Source of the DNA: Sedimentisphaerales bacterium
Lineage (GTDB): Bacteria; Planctomycetota; Phycisphaerae; Sedimentisphaerales; Anaerobacaceae
NCBI GenBank assembly: GCA_016933985.1
Contig: JAFGTU010000549.1
Location: 1-5,804 of the forward strand
DNA: 5,804 nucleotides
Direction of reading: 5' to 3'
Part shown: positions 1-5,804 of the stretch, piece by piece
Layout: each line of letters begins with the position of its first letter
How positions within the stretch are numbered: the first letter of the stretch is position 1
The notes under the pieces: model-generated
Told to the model about the DNA's origin: nothing
Database searches by the model: none
Seen by the model: the letters and a program-made list of their open reading frames with translations, nothing else
Translations under genes and position numbers: made by a program

Positions 1-2263
1 CCCAAGGCCCAATCCGCAGCCCAGCCCGGAGACGTCGTCGGTGAAGAGGAGCTCGAGTGGAAGTGCGGCGAGTGTTGTAGTTGGCACGACTCGCGGACCG
101 ATTATTCTGATCGCGGAGCCGAGGCGCAAATGGATCATCGCCAGGGCCTCGGCTGACGATATGGTGCGGATTGCTGAGTGGATCGATAAGCTTGACAATG
201 AACAGCCGGTCGAGTCGGATTATGAGATCGTCAACCTCAGATATGCGGATCCCGTACAGATTGAAGACAGCGTTGGGGACGGTTTCAGGGACCTGCCTGG
301 GCTCGAGTTCCTTCCGAGCGTTCTTATCGAGCCGCTGAGGCAGACCCAGCAGGTGATAATCTTCGGCAGGAAAGACCTTCGGGATCTCATTAAGAAGATG
401 ATTACTGAATTAGATGTTCCGCCGGGATTGTTCGAGACGCGGCATTTCCCCTTGAAGTACGCCGACCCCGACCAGATAAAGACGATGATAGAAGAGCTCT
501 TCAGTCAAACAAGTTCATCGAGCAATCCTTATTCGTCGGGCTATTATGGCGGGTATTACGGCGGTTACAGCAGTTACAGCAGCCGATCGAGAAGCGGTTC
601 GTCATCAGCCGACGAGGTGAAAGTCATATCCTACGCGACGCTCAAGCAGGTTACCGTCATTGCGTCGCCTGAGAGGATGGAAGAGGTCGCAAAGCAGATA
701 GCAGAGTGGGATAAGCCTCTTGACGTAGAGGCCGTCAGGCCGAGAATAATCGAACTGAAGAATTCCGACCCGGTCGAGATGGCCCAACTGCTCAAGACGC
801 TTTTCAGCGAAGAAACAACCTCAAGAATGTCTATCTTCGATCTTCTCTACCGCGGCGGCGGCATGCAGGAGAAGTCGAAGATCGTCGGCCCGCTCTACGG
901 GCAGTTGACCTTCGAGGACGTCCCCGGGACGAAGAAGATTATCGTAATAAGCAAAATTCCCGAGGCTTACGACGTTATCGAGCAGTTGATCCTCGACCTC
1001 GACAGAGAGGAAATGGGCGAGATACCGGAAGTCATAGAGATTAAATACGCCGACGTCGAAGACCTCAGCGAACGGCTCAACGCCATGTTCGTCCAGGCCG
1101 GTCAGCAGGCGAGAATCCGCCTGACGACGCAGGGTCTGAGCCAGGCATCTGCGATGGATGAGTCTTCGAGCAGCGGCAGCGGCAGCACTTCGAACCAGAG
1201 CCAGTCCACGGAGAATAGCTTTGTTACGCCGCCATGGTCCGGGTCCGGCGCCCGAGGGCAGCTCGATGAGAATATGCCGATAAGCAACGTTATCGGCAGG
1301 ATACGGTTCGTTCCCGAGCCGCATACCAAGTCCATTATGGTCCTGGCACCGCCGGAATTCATGGACGAGATACGCGAATTGATCGACCTGCTCGATGTCC
1401 CCGGCAAACAGGTCTTGATCCAGGCCATAATTGTCGAGGTTGAACACACGAAGATGACCTCGCTCGGCGTCAAGTTCGCAACCGATCCGTCGGCCTTTGG
1501 AACGCCGGGTGAAAATGCAATGGTAGCGCTGTCCAACCTTACGAGTATCGCAACGCACGGCGGCGCGGCAGGGACCATATCCGCCACTGAAGGAGTCAGC
1601 GCAACAGGCTCAGGCACAATACTTGGCGTCGGAACCGATGTTTATGCCCTGGTTGATTTCCTCGTCAAGAACACGGACGCCCGGATACTGAACCAGCAGT
1701 CGCTCTGGACCAAGGACAACGAAGAGGCCAGCTTCTTCAAGGGCACTATGGTACCGTTTCTCGAGAGCGCGACGACGCTTTATACGACCACTGGCGGCTC
1801 GACGCAGAATATCACTTATGAGCCGGTCGGCATGGAACTCCGCGCCAGGCCCAGTATCACGCCCGACGACAGGGTGGATATGATTGTCAACGTTCAGATA
1901 TCTCAGCTTACCTCCCAAACCCTGCTTAACCAGCCGGTCAGGAGCAAGATGGAGACTACCACCAATATGATCGTTCAGGATGGGCAGTCGCTTCTTCTCG
2001 GCGGCATACTCTTCCAGAAGGACAGCCTTGTCAAGACCAAGGTCCCCGGATTAGGCGATATACCTCTGGTGGGCGGTCTGTTCCGGCACAAAGCGGCCGT
2101 TCAGTCTAACAGCGAACTGCTGGTCTTTATGACGCCTCGCGTTATCGACGAGGACGACGAAAATATCTCTGAGGCTACACGGGCGGCGATTGAGGAGCCG
2201 AAGCAAAAACTGGAGAAGATTCTCGGAGAATTGAGCACAGCTCTCGAGGGGCTGGACCAGTAA
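1..2263 (+). CDS. Secretin (GspD/PilQ-type outer-membrane pore), 5' end cut by window
   Basis: Outer-membrane secretin, the multimeric gated channel of type II secretion or type IV pilus systems. A GTG lies at 41, but the frame stays open to the left edge with a Pro/Ser-rich stretch, so 41 is probably internal and the signal peptide and true start lie upstream. Numbering residues from 41, the N-terminal part is a chain of secretin-N (N1-like) modules: the end of one (20-52), then complete ones at about 59-125, 132-225, 234-321 and 329-452. Most start with a YADP/NSDP-like motif and end in a helix closing with 'LD' or 'WD'. The secretin barrel domain covers about 457-703, with VPFLES, EPVGMELRARPSI, DGQSLLLGG, VPGLGDIPLVGGLF and ELLVFMTPRVI as family hallmarks. 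An acidic, probably helical tail of about 37 residues follows. Low-complexity inserts occur at 156-190 (Gly/Tyr/Ser) and 364-405 (Ser/Gly). The family call is very secure; which machine it serves cannot be told from this window. Confidence 0.95.
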   Translation, partial: PRPNPQPSPETSSVKRSSSGSAASVVVGTTRGPIILIAEPRRKWIIARASADDMVRIAEWIDKLDNEQPVESDYEIVNLRYADPVQIEDSVGDGFRDLPGLEFLPSVLIEPLRQTQQVIIFGRKDLRDLIKKMITELDVPPGLFETRHFPLKYADPDQIKTMIEELFSQTSSSSNPYSSGYYGGYYGGYSSYSSRSRSGSSSADEVKVISYATLKQVTVIASPERMEEVAKQIAEWDKPLDVEAVRPRIIELKNSDPVEMAQLLKTLFSEETTSRMSIFDLLYRGGGMQEKSKIVGPLYGQLTFEDVPGTKKIIVISKIPEAYDVIEQLILDLDREEMGEIPEVIEIKYADVEDLSERLNAMFVQAGQQARIRLTTQGLSQASAMDESSSSGSGSTSNQSQSTENSFVTPPWSGSGARGQLDENMPISNVIGRIRFVPEPHTKSIMVLAPPEFMDEIRELIDLLDVPGKQVLIQAIIVEVEHTKMTSLGVKFATDPSAFGTPGENAMVALSNLTSIATHGGAAGTISATEGVSATGSGTILGVGTDVYALVDFLVKNTDARILNQQSLWTKDNEEASFFKGTMVPFLESATTLYTTTGGSTQNITYEPVGMELRARPSITPDDRVDMIVNVQISQLTSQTLLNQPVRSKMETTTNMIVQDGQSLLLGGILFQKDSLVKTKVPGLGDIPLVGGLFRHKAAVQSNSELLVFMTPRVIDEDDENISEATRAAIEEPKQKLEKILGELSTALEGLDQ
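542..581 (+). repeat. Short tandem repeats coding a Tyr-Gly/Tyr-Ser tract
   Basis: Within the secretin gene, two imperfect 12-base units (542-553 and 554-565, each coding YYGG) are followed by two perfect 9-base units GTTACAGCA (564-572 and 573-581, coding YSS-type steps). Together they make up the core of a Gly/Tyr/Ser-rich loop. The repeats are in frame with the gene, and gain or loss of a unit would lengthen or shorten the loop without breaking the reading frame. Confidence 0.75.
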
Positions 2264-2293
2264 CTCCTTTGTCGAATCCTATCAGCGAAAAAG

Positions 2294-2318
2294 AAGGAGC
2301 CCTTCGGGGCTCCTTTTT
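2294..2318 (+). terminator. Intrinsic terminator of the secretin gene
   Basis: A perfect 9-bp stem (AAGGAGCCC, 2294-2302, with GGGCTCCTT, 2307-2315) is closed by a very stable UUCG tetraloop (2303-2306) and runs into a T tract (2314-2318). It lies 30 bases after the secretin stop codon. A run of A at 2288-2292 flanks the left arm, so the hairpin could also stop transcription on the minus strand. It separates the secretin gene from the lemA unit. Confidence 0.93.
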
Positions 2319-2320
2319 CA

Positions 2321-2355
2321 TGCGCTGCGCCAGCAACAGGCCGTGCCGCAGCGCA
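2321..2355. repeat. Inverted repeat between terminator and promoter
   Basis: A perfect 9-bp inverted repeat, TGCGCTGCG (2321-2329) with CGCAGCGCA (2347-2355), has a 17-base loop. It starts three bases after the terminator and ends nine bases before the -35 box of the next promoter. It has no T tract on either strand, so it is not a standard terminator. It could be a backup hairpin, a protein-binding site upstream of the promoter, or chance. Confidence 0.6.
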
Positions 2356-2363
2356 AAAAGTCT

Positions 2364-2393
2364 TTGACACGCAGCCGCATCTCAGGTCATAAT
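2364..2393 (+). promoter_or_regulatory. Sigma-70-type promoter for the lemA operon
   Basis: A perfect -35 box TTGACA (2364-2369) is followed, after an 18-base spacer, by CATAAT (2388-2393), which matches the -10 consensus at five of six bases. Transcription would start near 2400 and give a leader of about 35 bases. It sits directly after the secretin terminator and is the only convincing promoter in the window. It probably drives lemA, the DUF3137 gene and pfk. Confidence 0.8.
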
Positions 2394-2420
2394 TCCACCG
2401 TTGTCGTAATCAACATGGAA

Positions 2421-2426
2421 AAGGAG
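2421..2426 (+). promoter_or_regulatory. Ribosome binding site of lemA
   Basis: AAGGAG lies eight bases before the ATG at 2435, a near-ideal Shine-Dalgarno site. It supports that start over the out-of-frame ATG at 2415. Confidence 0.85.
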
Positions 2427-2434
2427 TCCAACAG

Positions 2435-2992
2435 ATGTACGCAGCACTCGGCATCGTCGTAGCGGTTCTTTTTGTAATTGCCTTAATCTATAACAGCCTG
2501 ATCGGCAAGAAGAACCGGGTCAAGAACGTATTCGGCACGATCGACGTGCTGCTGAAGAAAAGGTACGACCTGATCCCGCAGCTTGTCGCGGCTGTTAAGG
2601 GGTATATGCAGCATGAAAGGAGCCTTCTGCAGGAAATCACCGAGGCCCGGGCCAGGGCCGTCTCCGGCCGGCTCTCGGACGACGAGCAGGTCGTGCTTGA
2701 CAACACGGTTAGCAAGGCGCTCGGCGGGATTATGGTCGCCGTCGAGAACTATCCCGACCTCAAGGCGGATAAGAGCTTTATGCATTTGCAGCGCACGATG
2801 ACAGAGGTCGAAGAGCAGATTTCCGCAGCCAGGCGGGCGTACAACGCCGCGGTCGAGGCGTTCAACAACGCCGTCGAGATGTTCCCTACGAATATCATCG
2901 CTTCAATGATGGGCTATAAGACCAGGAGCTTCTTTGAAATCCGCGAAGAGGAGCGGCGGCCCGTCGATGCCGGCGGGCTCTTGAGTGGTTAA
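2435..2992 (+). CDS. lemA: LemA family protein
   Basis: This 185-residue protein is of usual length for LemA, a widespread membrane-anchored, mostly alpha-helical family whose biochemical role is not settled. A single hydrophobic segment at about residues 3-20 is followed at once by a basic stretch (KKNRVK), so in LemA fashion the short N-terminus would be outside and the helical body in the cytoplasm; this topology is inferred. Family signatures are clear: RYDLIPQLV (43-51), ENYPDLKA (104-111), then EVEEQISAARRAYNAAVEAFNNAVEMFPTNIIA spread over 124-156. The helices rich in Ala, Glu and Arg suggest a helical bundle. The ATG is set by an AAGGAG site and a consensus-like promoter upstream. It is the first gene of a likely operon with the DUF3137 gene and pfk. 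The family call is secure and the function is unknown. Confidence 0.95.
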   Translation: MYAALGIVVAVLFVIALIYNSLIGKKNRVKNVFGTIDVLLKKRYDLIPQLVAAVKGYMQHERSLLQEITEARARAVSGRLSDDEQVVLDNTVSKALGGIMVAVENYPDLKADKSFMHLQRTMTEVEEQISAARRAYNAAVEAFNNAVEMFPTNIIASMMGYKTRSFFEIREEERRPVDAGGLLSG

Positions 2993-3028
2993 ATCCGGAC
3001 ATCGCTTTTCAAATTGCAGAATCAACAA

Positions 3029-3988
3029 ATGAAAACTATCGACGATCTTAAGCGGTTCTATGATACAACGCTTATGCCCGACCTGCTGGCTTTCGAGCAG
3101 CAGCGAAGGGGAATAGTCCGTAAGATAACTACTGTCATAATCGTTGCGTTGGGTCTTGGCGGTCTGAGCTTTGTTTTTATGGCGAGCAATATGCGCCAGG
3201 TCGGCCCGGCCGTTATGATCCCGTTCGTTCTGTGCCTGTTAATCGGGGGCGCGGTATGCTCGCTGCTGATACGGGGGTATGTGGCTTATTTCAAGACCGT
3301 CGTTATTGAAAAGATAGTGCATTTCATTGATGATAACCTCAGCTACGAGCCGAAGAACTGCATCCCTAAATCGACCTTTATGCTCTCCAAGATCTTCACG
3401 ACGAAGCCTAATCGCTACAAGGGGGATGATTTCGTATCGGGCAAGGTCGGCGCAACGCAGATGCAGTTCTGCGAGCTTAACGCCGAGTACGAGAGCGGCT
3501 CCGGCAAGGACCGCCACACATACACCGTTTTCAGGGGCATCTTCTTCATTGCCGATTTCAATAAGCATTTCAACGGGCAGACCATCGTCCTGCCGGATAC
3601 CGCTGAGAAGCTGTTCGGGCGGCTCGGGCAGAAGCTGCAATCGCTCAACGTGTTCCGAGGCGAGCTGATTAGACTGGAAGACCCCGAATTCGAGTCGCAT
3701 TTCGTCGTCTATGGCAGCGACCAGATCGAGGCCAGATATATTCTCTCCACGAGCCTGATGGCGAGGATTACAGACTTCAAAAAGAGAACAGGCAAGAAGA
3801 TATACCTTTCGTTCATCGGATCGATGGTTTTTGTGGCAGTTCCTTATACCCGTAATCTCTTCGAGCCGAGGCTTTTCAAGACGTTGCTCGATTTCGAGCC
3901 GATCAGGCGGTACTACGAAGATTTGCAGCTTGCCATAGGGATCGTTGAAGACCTTAACCTGAACACGCGTATCTGGAGCAAGGAATAG
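3029..3988 (+). CDS. DUF3137 family membrane protein
   Basis: This protein has 319 residues if it starts at the ATG at 3029. A TTG at 3014 would add five residues; neither start has a good Shine-Dalgarno site, and the ATG is preferred because the conserved-looking sequence MKTIDDLKRFYD begins there. Two hydrophobic segments (about 33-52 and 61-82) form a hairpin anchor, leaving a short N-terminal helix and a soluble C-terminal domain of about 235 residues, probably cytoplasmic. The motifs FRGIFFIADFNKHFNGQTIVLP (168-189, with the 20-residue core at 170-189) and FESHFVVYGSDQIEARYILS (231-250) are typical of DUF3137 as I recall the family. No catalytic motif is seen. It lies 36 bases after lemA; LemA and DUF3137 genes are neighbours in other bacteria too, which suggests a joint envelope role. 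Its last codons carry the ribosome binding site of pfk. The function is unknown. Confidence 0.87.
   Translation: MKTIDDLKRFYDTTLMPDLLAFEQQRRGIVRKITTVIIVALGLGGLSFVFMASNMRQVGPAVMIPFVLCLLIGGAVCSLLIRGYVAYFKTVVIEKIVHFIDDNLSYEPKNCIPKSTFMLSKIFTTKPNRYKGDDFVSGKVGATQMQFCELNAEYESGSGKDRHTYTVFRGIFFIADFNKHFNGQTIVLPDTAEKLFGRLGQKLQSLNVFRGELIRLEDPEFESHFVVYGSDQIEARYILSTSLMARITDFKKRTGKKIYLSFIGSMVFVAVPYTRNLFEPRLFKTLLDFEPIRRYYEDLQLAIGIVEDLNLNTRIWSKE
3975..3984 (+). promoter_or_regulatory. Ribosome binding site of pfk inside the DUF3137 gene
   Basis: GGAG (3975-3978) and AGGA (3981-3984) lie 10 and 4 bases before the ATG at 3989, inside the last codons of the DUF3137 gene. Stop TAG and start ATG touch with no base between them, an arrangement typical of translational coupling. 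Confidence 0.75.
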
Positions 3989-5308
3989 ATGGATGCTCAC
4001 AGCTTGACACCGGACGATCTGGCGGATTTGCGAATTGATGCGCTCGGCCCGTGCAAAAAGGATTCGCCGCTGCTGTCGCTCAACTCGCACTTTGTCGAGG
4101 ATGACGAGAGAATCGCCGTGTATTCACATTCGGCTGATTTAGAGGCGTGCAAGGCCGCGGGCGTCGCACAGCCGATGTTTGAGAGGGCCGGTCCGAGGCG
4201 AAGGATTTTTTTTGACCCTGATAAGCTGAGCTGCGGGGTGGTTACATGCGGCGGGCTTTGTCCCGGCCTTAACGACGTCATACGCACAATTACTCTAAGC
4301 CTCGCCGTTCAATACGGCGTGAAAGATATCTTTGGCTTCAGATACGGGTACATAGGCATGTCATCAAACGCCCCGGAAAAGCCTATTCGGCTGACGCCTG
4401 AATTGGTGGACGATATTCAGCTCAAGGGCGGCGACATACTCTCGTCTTCCCGCGGTCAGCAGGACATGGATGATATGATCGACACTCTCGAAAGGATGCG
4501 AATAGGCCTGCTCTTTGTCATCGGGGGGGACGGAACGCTTCGCGGCGCACAGCAGCTCGTCAGGGCCATAAGGAAGAGGAATTTGGAGATTGGCGTCATA
4601 GGGATTCCCAAGACGATAGACAACGATATATCCGGCATCGAGCAGTCGTTTGGGTTTTCGACGGCAGTGGAGGCGGCGCGTCCGGCGGTCAACAGCGCCC
4701 ACGAAGAGGCACGCGGGGCCTGGAACGGAGTCGGGCTGGTCAAGCTGATGGGCAGGGATTCGGGGTTTATCGCGGCGATGGCGACCCTGGCAAACAGCGT
4801 TGTTAATTTCTGCTTCATACCGGAGGTCCCCCTCGTCCTCGACGGCAAAGACGGCTTCCTTGCCGCGCTGGAGAGGCGACTGGATCGCAAACATCACGCC
4901 GTTATCGTCGTTGCTGAGGGGGCAGGCGGCGATTTGACCCAGCGCAGCGATGCGGCCAGAGATGCATCGGGCAACATCGTCAGAGAGGATATCGGGTTGC
5001 TGCTGAAGCAGAAAATAGCTGACTACTTCAAGAAGAAAGACAAGCCTCTGGCGTTGAAATACATAGATCCGAGCTACATAATCCGCAGCCTCCCGGCGGA
5101 CTCCAACGATTCGGCTTTTTGCCTGCTGCTGGGGCAAAATGCCGTTCATGCGGGCCTGTCGGGGCGGACGAACATGGTCATCGGATACTGGAACCAGCAC
5201 TTCGTGCACGTTCCTATCGCACTGACCGTTCGCGCGAGAAAAAAGATTGACCCGCACGGACATCTTTGGCAAACTGTGCTTGAAACGACGGGGCAGGCCC
5301 GAAGTTAG
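3989..5308 (+). CDS. 6-phosphofructokinase, plant-like/long clade (probably ATP-dependent)
   Basis: Phosphorylates fructose 6-phosphate to fructose 1,6-bisphosphate in the cytoplasm, the committing step of glycolysis. The 439 residues exceed the roughly 320 of E. coli PfkA because of an N-terminal extension of about 80 residues, as in plant ATP-PFKs and the bacterial proteins close to them. Motifs in order: ERAGPRRRIFF (65-75), TCGGLCPGLNDVIR (86-99), GGDILSSSRG (147-156), GGDGT (179-183), PKTIDND (207-213, catalytic base Asp211), VKLMGRDSGF (251-260, sugar-phosphate binding), VAEGAGGD (308-315) and KYIDPSYIIRSLPADSNDS (357-375). Gly182 is the residue linked with ATP use; Lys208 is the one found in PPi enzymes but also in plant and trypanosome ATP-PFKs. 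ATP is therefore likely but PPi cannot be excluded. It starts directly at the stop of the DUF3137 gene and is probably co-transcribed with lemA. Family certain, phosphate donor less so. Confidence 0.94.
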   Translation: MDAHSLTPDDLADLRIDALGPCKKDSPLLSLNSHFVEDDERIAVYSHSADLEACKAAGVAQPMFERAGPRRRIFFDPDKLSCGVVTCGGLCPGLNDVIRTITLSLAVQYGVKDIFGFRYGYIGMSSNAPEKPIRLTPELVDDIQLKGGDILSSSRGQQDMDDMIDTLERMRIGLLFVIGGDGTLRGAQQLVRAIRKRNLEIGVIGIPKTIDNDISGIEQSFGFSTAVEAARPAVNSAHEEARGAWNGVGLVKLMGRDSGFIAAMATLANSVVNFCFIPEVPLVLDGKDGFLAALERRLDRKHHAVIVVAEGAGGDLTQRSDAARDASGNIVREDIGLLLKQKIADYFKKKDKPLALKYIDPSYIIRSLPADSNDSAFCLLLGQNAVHAGLSGRTNMVIGYWNQHFVHVPIALTVRARKKIDPHGHLWQTVLETTGQARS

Positions 5309-5384
5309 AGGCAGGGCGCTTCCGGCAGCATTTTGCAGTGAGTTTTGTGCGTTGCTACCCAAGACCCATAGGGGATCTCATATC

Positions 5385-5389
5385 GAGGA
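5385..5389 (+). promoter_or_regulatory. Ribosome binding site of the dehydrogenase gene
   Basis: GAGGA lies six bases before the ATG at 5396 and fixes that start. In the 87 bases between pfk and this gene I see no T-tailed hairpin and no convincing -35/-10 pair, so read-through from the pfk operon is possible. Confidence 0.7.
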
Positions 5390-5395
5390 TTTTTG

Positions 5396-5804
5396 ATGAA
5401 GGCCGCCGCCATACATGCGCACGGAGCATTGGACTGTGTACAGGTTGAAGAAGTCGCTCGGCCGGAACCGGGCCCGGGCGAGGTTGTCGTAGAGGTTCGC
5501 TCTGCCGGGCTCAACCATCTGGATATTTGGGTGCGAAAGGGCAGAAAGGGCGTCGAGTTGCCGATGCCCCATATCCTGGGTTCAGACGCGGCCGGTGTGG
5601 TTGCGGCGGTCGGGCCGGAAGTAGTGGACGTTCATCCTGGCGATGAAGTAATAATAAATCCAGCCTTGAGCTGCGGGCGGTGCGAGCATTGCAGGTGCGG
5701 GCAGGAGAGCCTATGCGAGTCTTTTGGGATCGTGGGCCTTAGTCGGCCAGGCACATTCGCCGAGTATGTTGCTGTGCCCGCCGGCAATACCGCGCCTAAG
5801 CCGG
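5396..5804 (+). CDS. Zinc-type medium-chain alcohol dehydrogenase/quinone reductase-like protein, 3' end cut by window
   Basis: The first 136 residues of a medium-chain dehydrogenase/reductase; full members have about 330-350, so the NAD(P)-binding Rossmann domain lies beyond the right edge. The seen part is the GroES-like catalytic domain: MKAAAIHAHGALD at the start, RPEPGPGEVVVEV (22-34), AGLNHLDIWVRKG (37-49), HILGSDAAGVVAAVG (59-73), PGDEVIINP (81-89), and a four-cysteine structural zinc loop with Cys93, Cys96, Cys99 and Cys107 (plus an extra Cys101), then GTFAEYVAVPA. The usual catalytic zinc ligands are not there: the CGTD-type cysteine is replaced around Asn40-His41, and the GHE motif reads Gly62-Ser63-Asp64. 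It may therefore act as a quinone, enoyl or acryloyl-CoA type reductase rather than as a classical alcohol dehydrogenase. The substrate cannot be told from this part. ATG chosen by the GAGGA site and the typical MKA start. Confidence 0.9.
   Translation, partial: MKAAAIHAHGALDCVQVEEVARPEPGPGEVVVEVRSAGLNHLDIWVRKGRKGVELPMPHILGSDAAGVVAAVGPEVVDVHPGDEVIINPALSCGRCEHCRCGQESLCESFGIVGLSRPGTFAEYVAVPAGNTAPKP

Noticed and set aside
41..43. GTG at 41 as the true secretin start
   Set aside because: The frame is open to the left edge, no ribosome binding site precedes the GTG, no signal peptide follows it, and the sequence begins in the middle of a secretin-N module.
821..1558. Long minus-strand open frame (245 codons) opposite the secretin gene
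   Set aside because: The plus strand encodes an unmistakable secretin here; the antisense product is rich in Arg, Leu and Asp with no recognisable motif, as expected of a codon-use shadow.
1102..1617. Minus-strand open frame (171 codons) with Cys/Ser-rich product
   Set aside because: It lies fully inside the secretin gene and overlaps another antisense frame; the composition reflects the Ser/Gly insert and codon bias rather than a real protein.
2415..2462. Tiny plus-strand open frame (15 codons) starting at ATG 2415 and overlapping the lemA start
   Set aside because: It has no ribosome binding site of its own and is out of frame with lemA; its length is what chance would give. A regulatory leader peptide cannot be ruled out but has no support.
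3239..4090. Minus-strand open frame (283 codons) opposite the DUF3137 gene
   Set aside because: It spans the junction of two well-supported plus-strand genes, has no ribosome binding site or domain that I recognise, and fits a codon-bias shadow.
4364..5362. Minus-strand open frame (332 codons) opposite pfk
   Set aside because: The plus strand carries all PFK motifs in order; the antisense product shows no family features.
5309..5395. Promoter or terminator between pfk and the dehydrogenase gene
   Set aside because: TTGCAG at 5333 has no matching -10 box at proper spacing, and the only hairpins possible are very short and lack a T tract.

Overview
The window reads entirely left to right and holds five protein-coding genes, the first and last cut by the window edges: an outer-membrane secretin, a LemA-family protein, a DUF3137 membrane protein, a plant-type 6-phosphofructokinase, and the first third of a zinc-type medium-chain dehydrogenase. 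The secretin means a double-membrane bacterium. Moderate GC content, a secretin with many N-terminal modules and low-complexity inserts, and the gene mix would fit a planctomycete of the Phycisphaerae/Sedimentisphaerales kind. This assignment is an inference from general impression and no marker gene in the window proves it.

Layout. Positions 1-2263 are the 3' part of the secretin gene, whose frame is open to the left edge. It ends in a textbook intrinsic terminator (2294-2318, UUCG tetraloop). A second inverted repeat (2321-2355) and a strong sigma-70-like promoter (TTGACA, 18 bp, CATAAT; 2364-2393) follow. This promoter serves lemA (2435-2992), the DUF3137 gene (about 3029-3988) and pfk (3989-5308), which look like one operon: a 36-base gap, then a stop codon directly abutting the next start. 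After an 87-base gap with no clear terminator or promoter, the dehydrogenase begins at 5396 behind a good ribosome binding site and runs off the right edge.

How the genes work together. The secretin is a separate unit, probably the outer-membrane pore of a type II secretion or type IV pilus-like machine encoded further left. LemA and DUF3137 proteins are both membrane-anchored and poorly understood; their adjacency here suggests a shared envelope role. The tight coupling of a glycolytic kinase to this pair has no obvious explanation and is the most interesting gene-order observation.

No RNA genes, mobile elements, CRISPR arrays or clear signs of recent transfer were seen. Nothing here is a clear new system. 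The most notable points are the multi-module secretin with low-complexity inserts at one repeated position, the lemA-DUF3137-pfk arrangement, and a dehydrogenase that appears to have lost its catalytic zinc ligands but kept the structural zinc cysteines.
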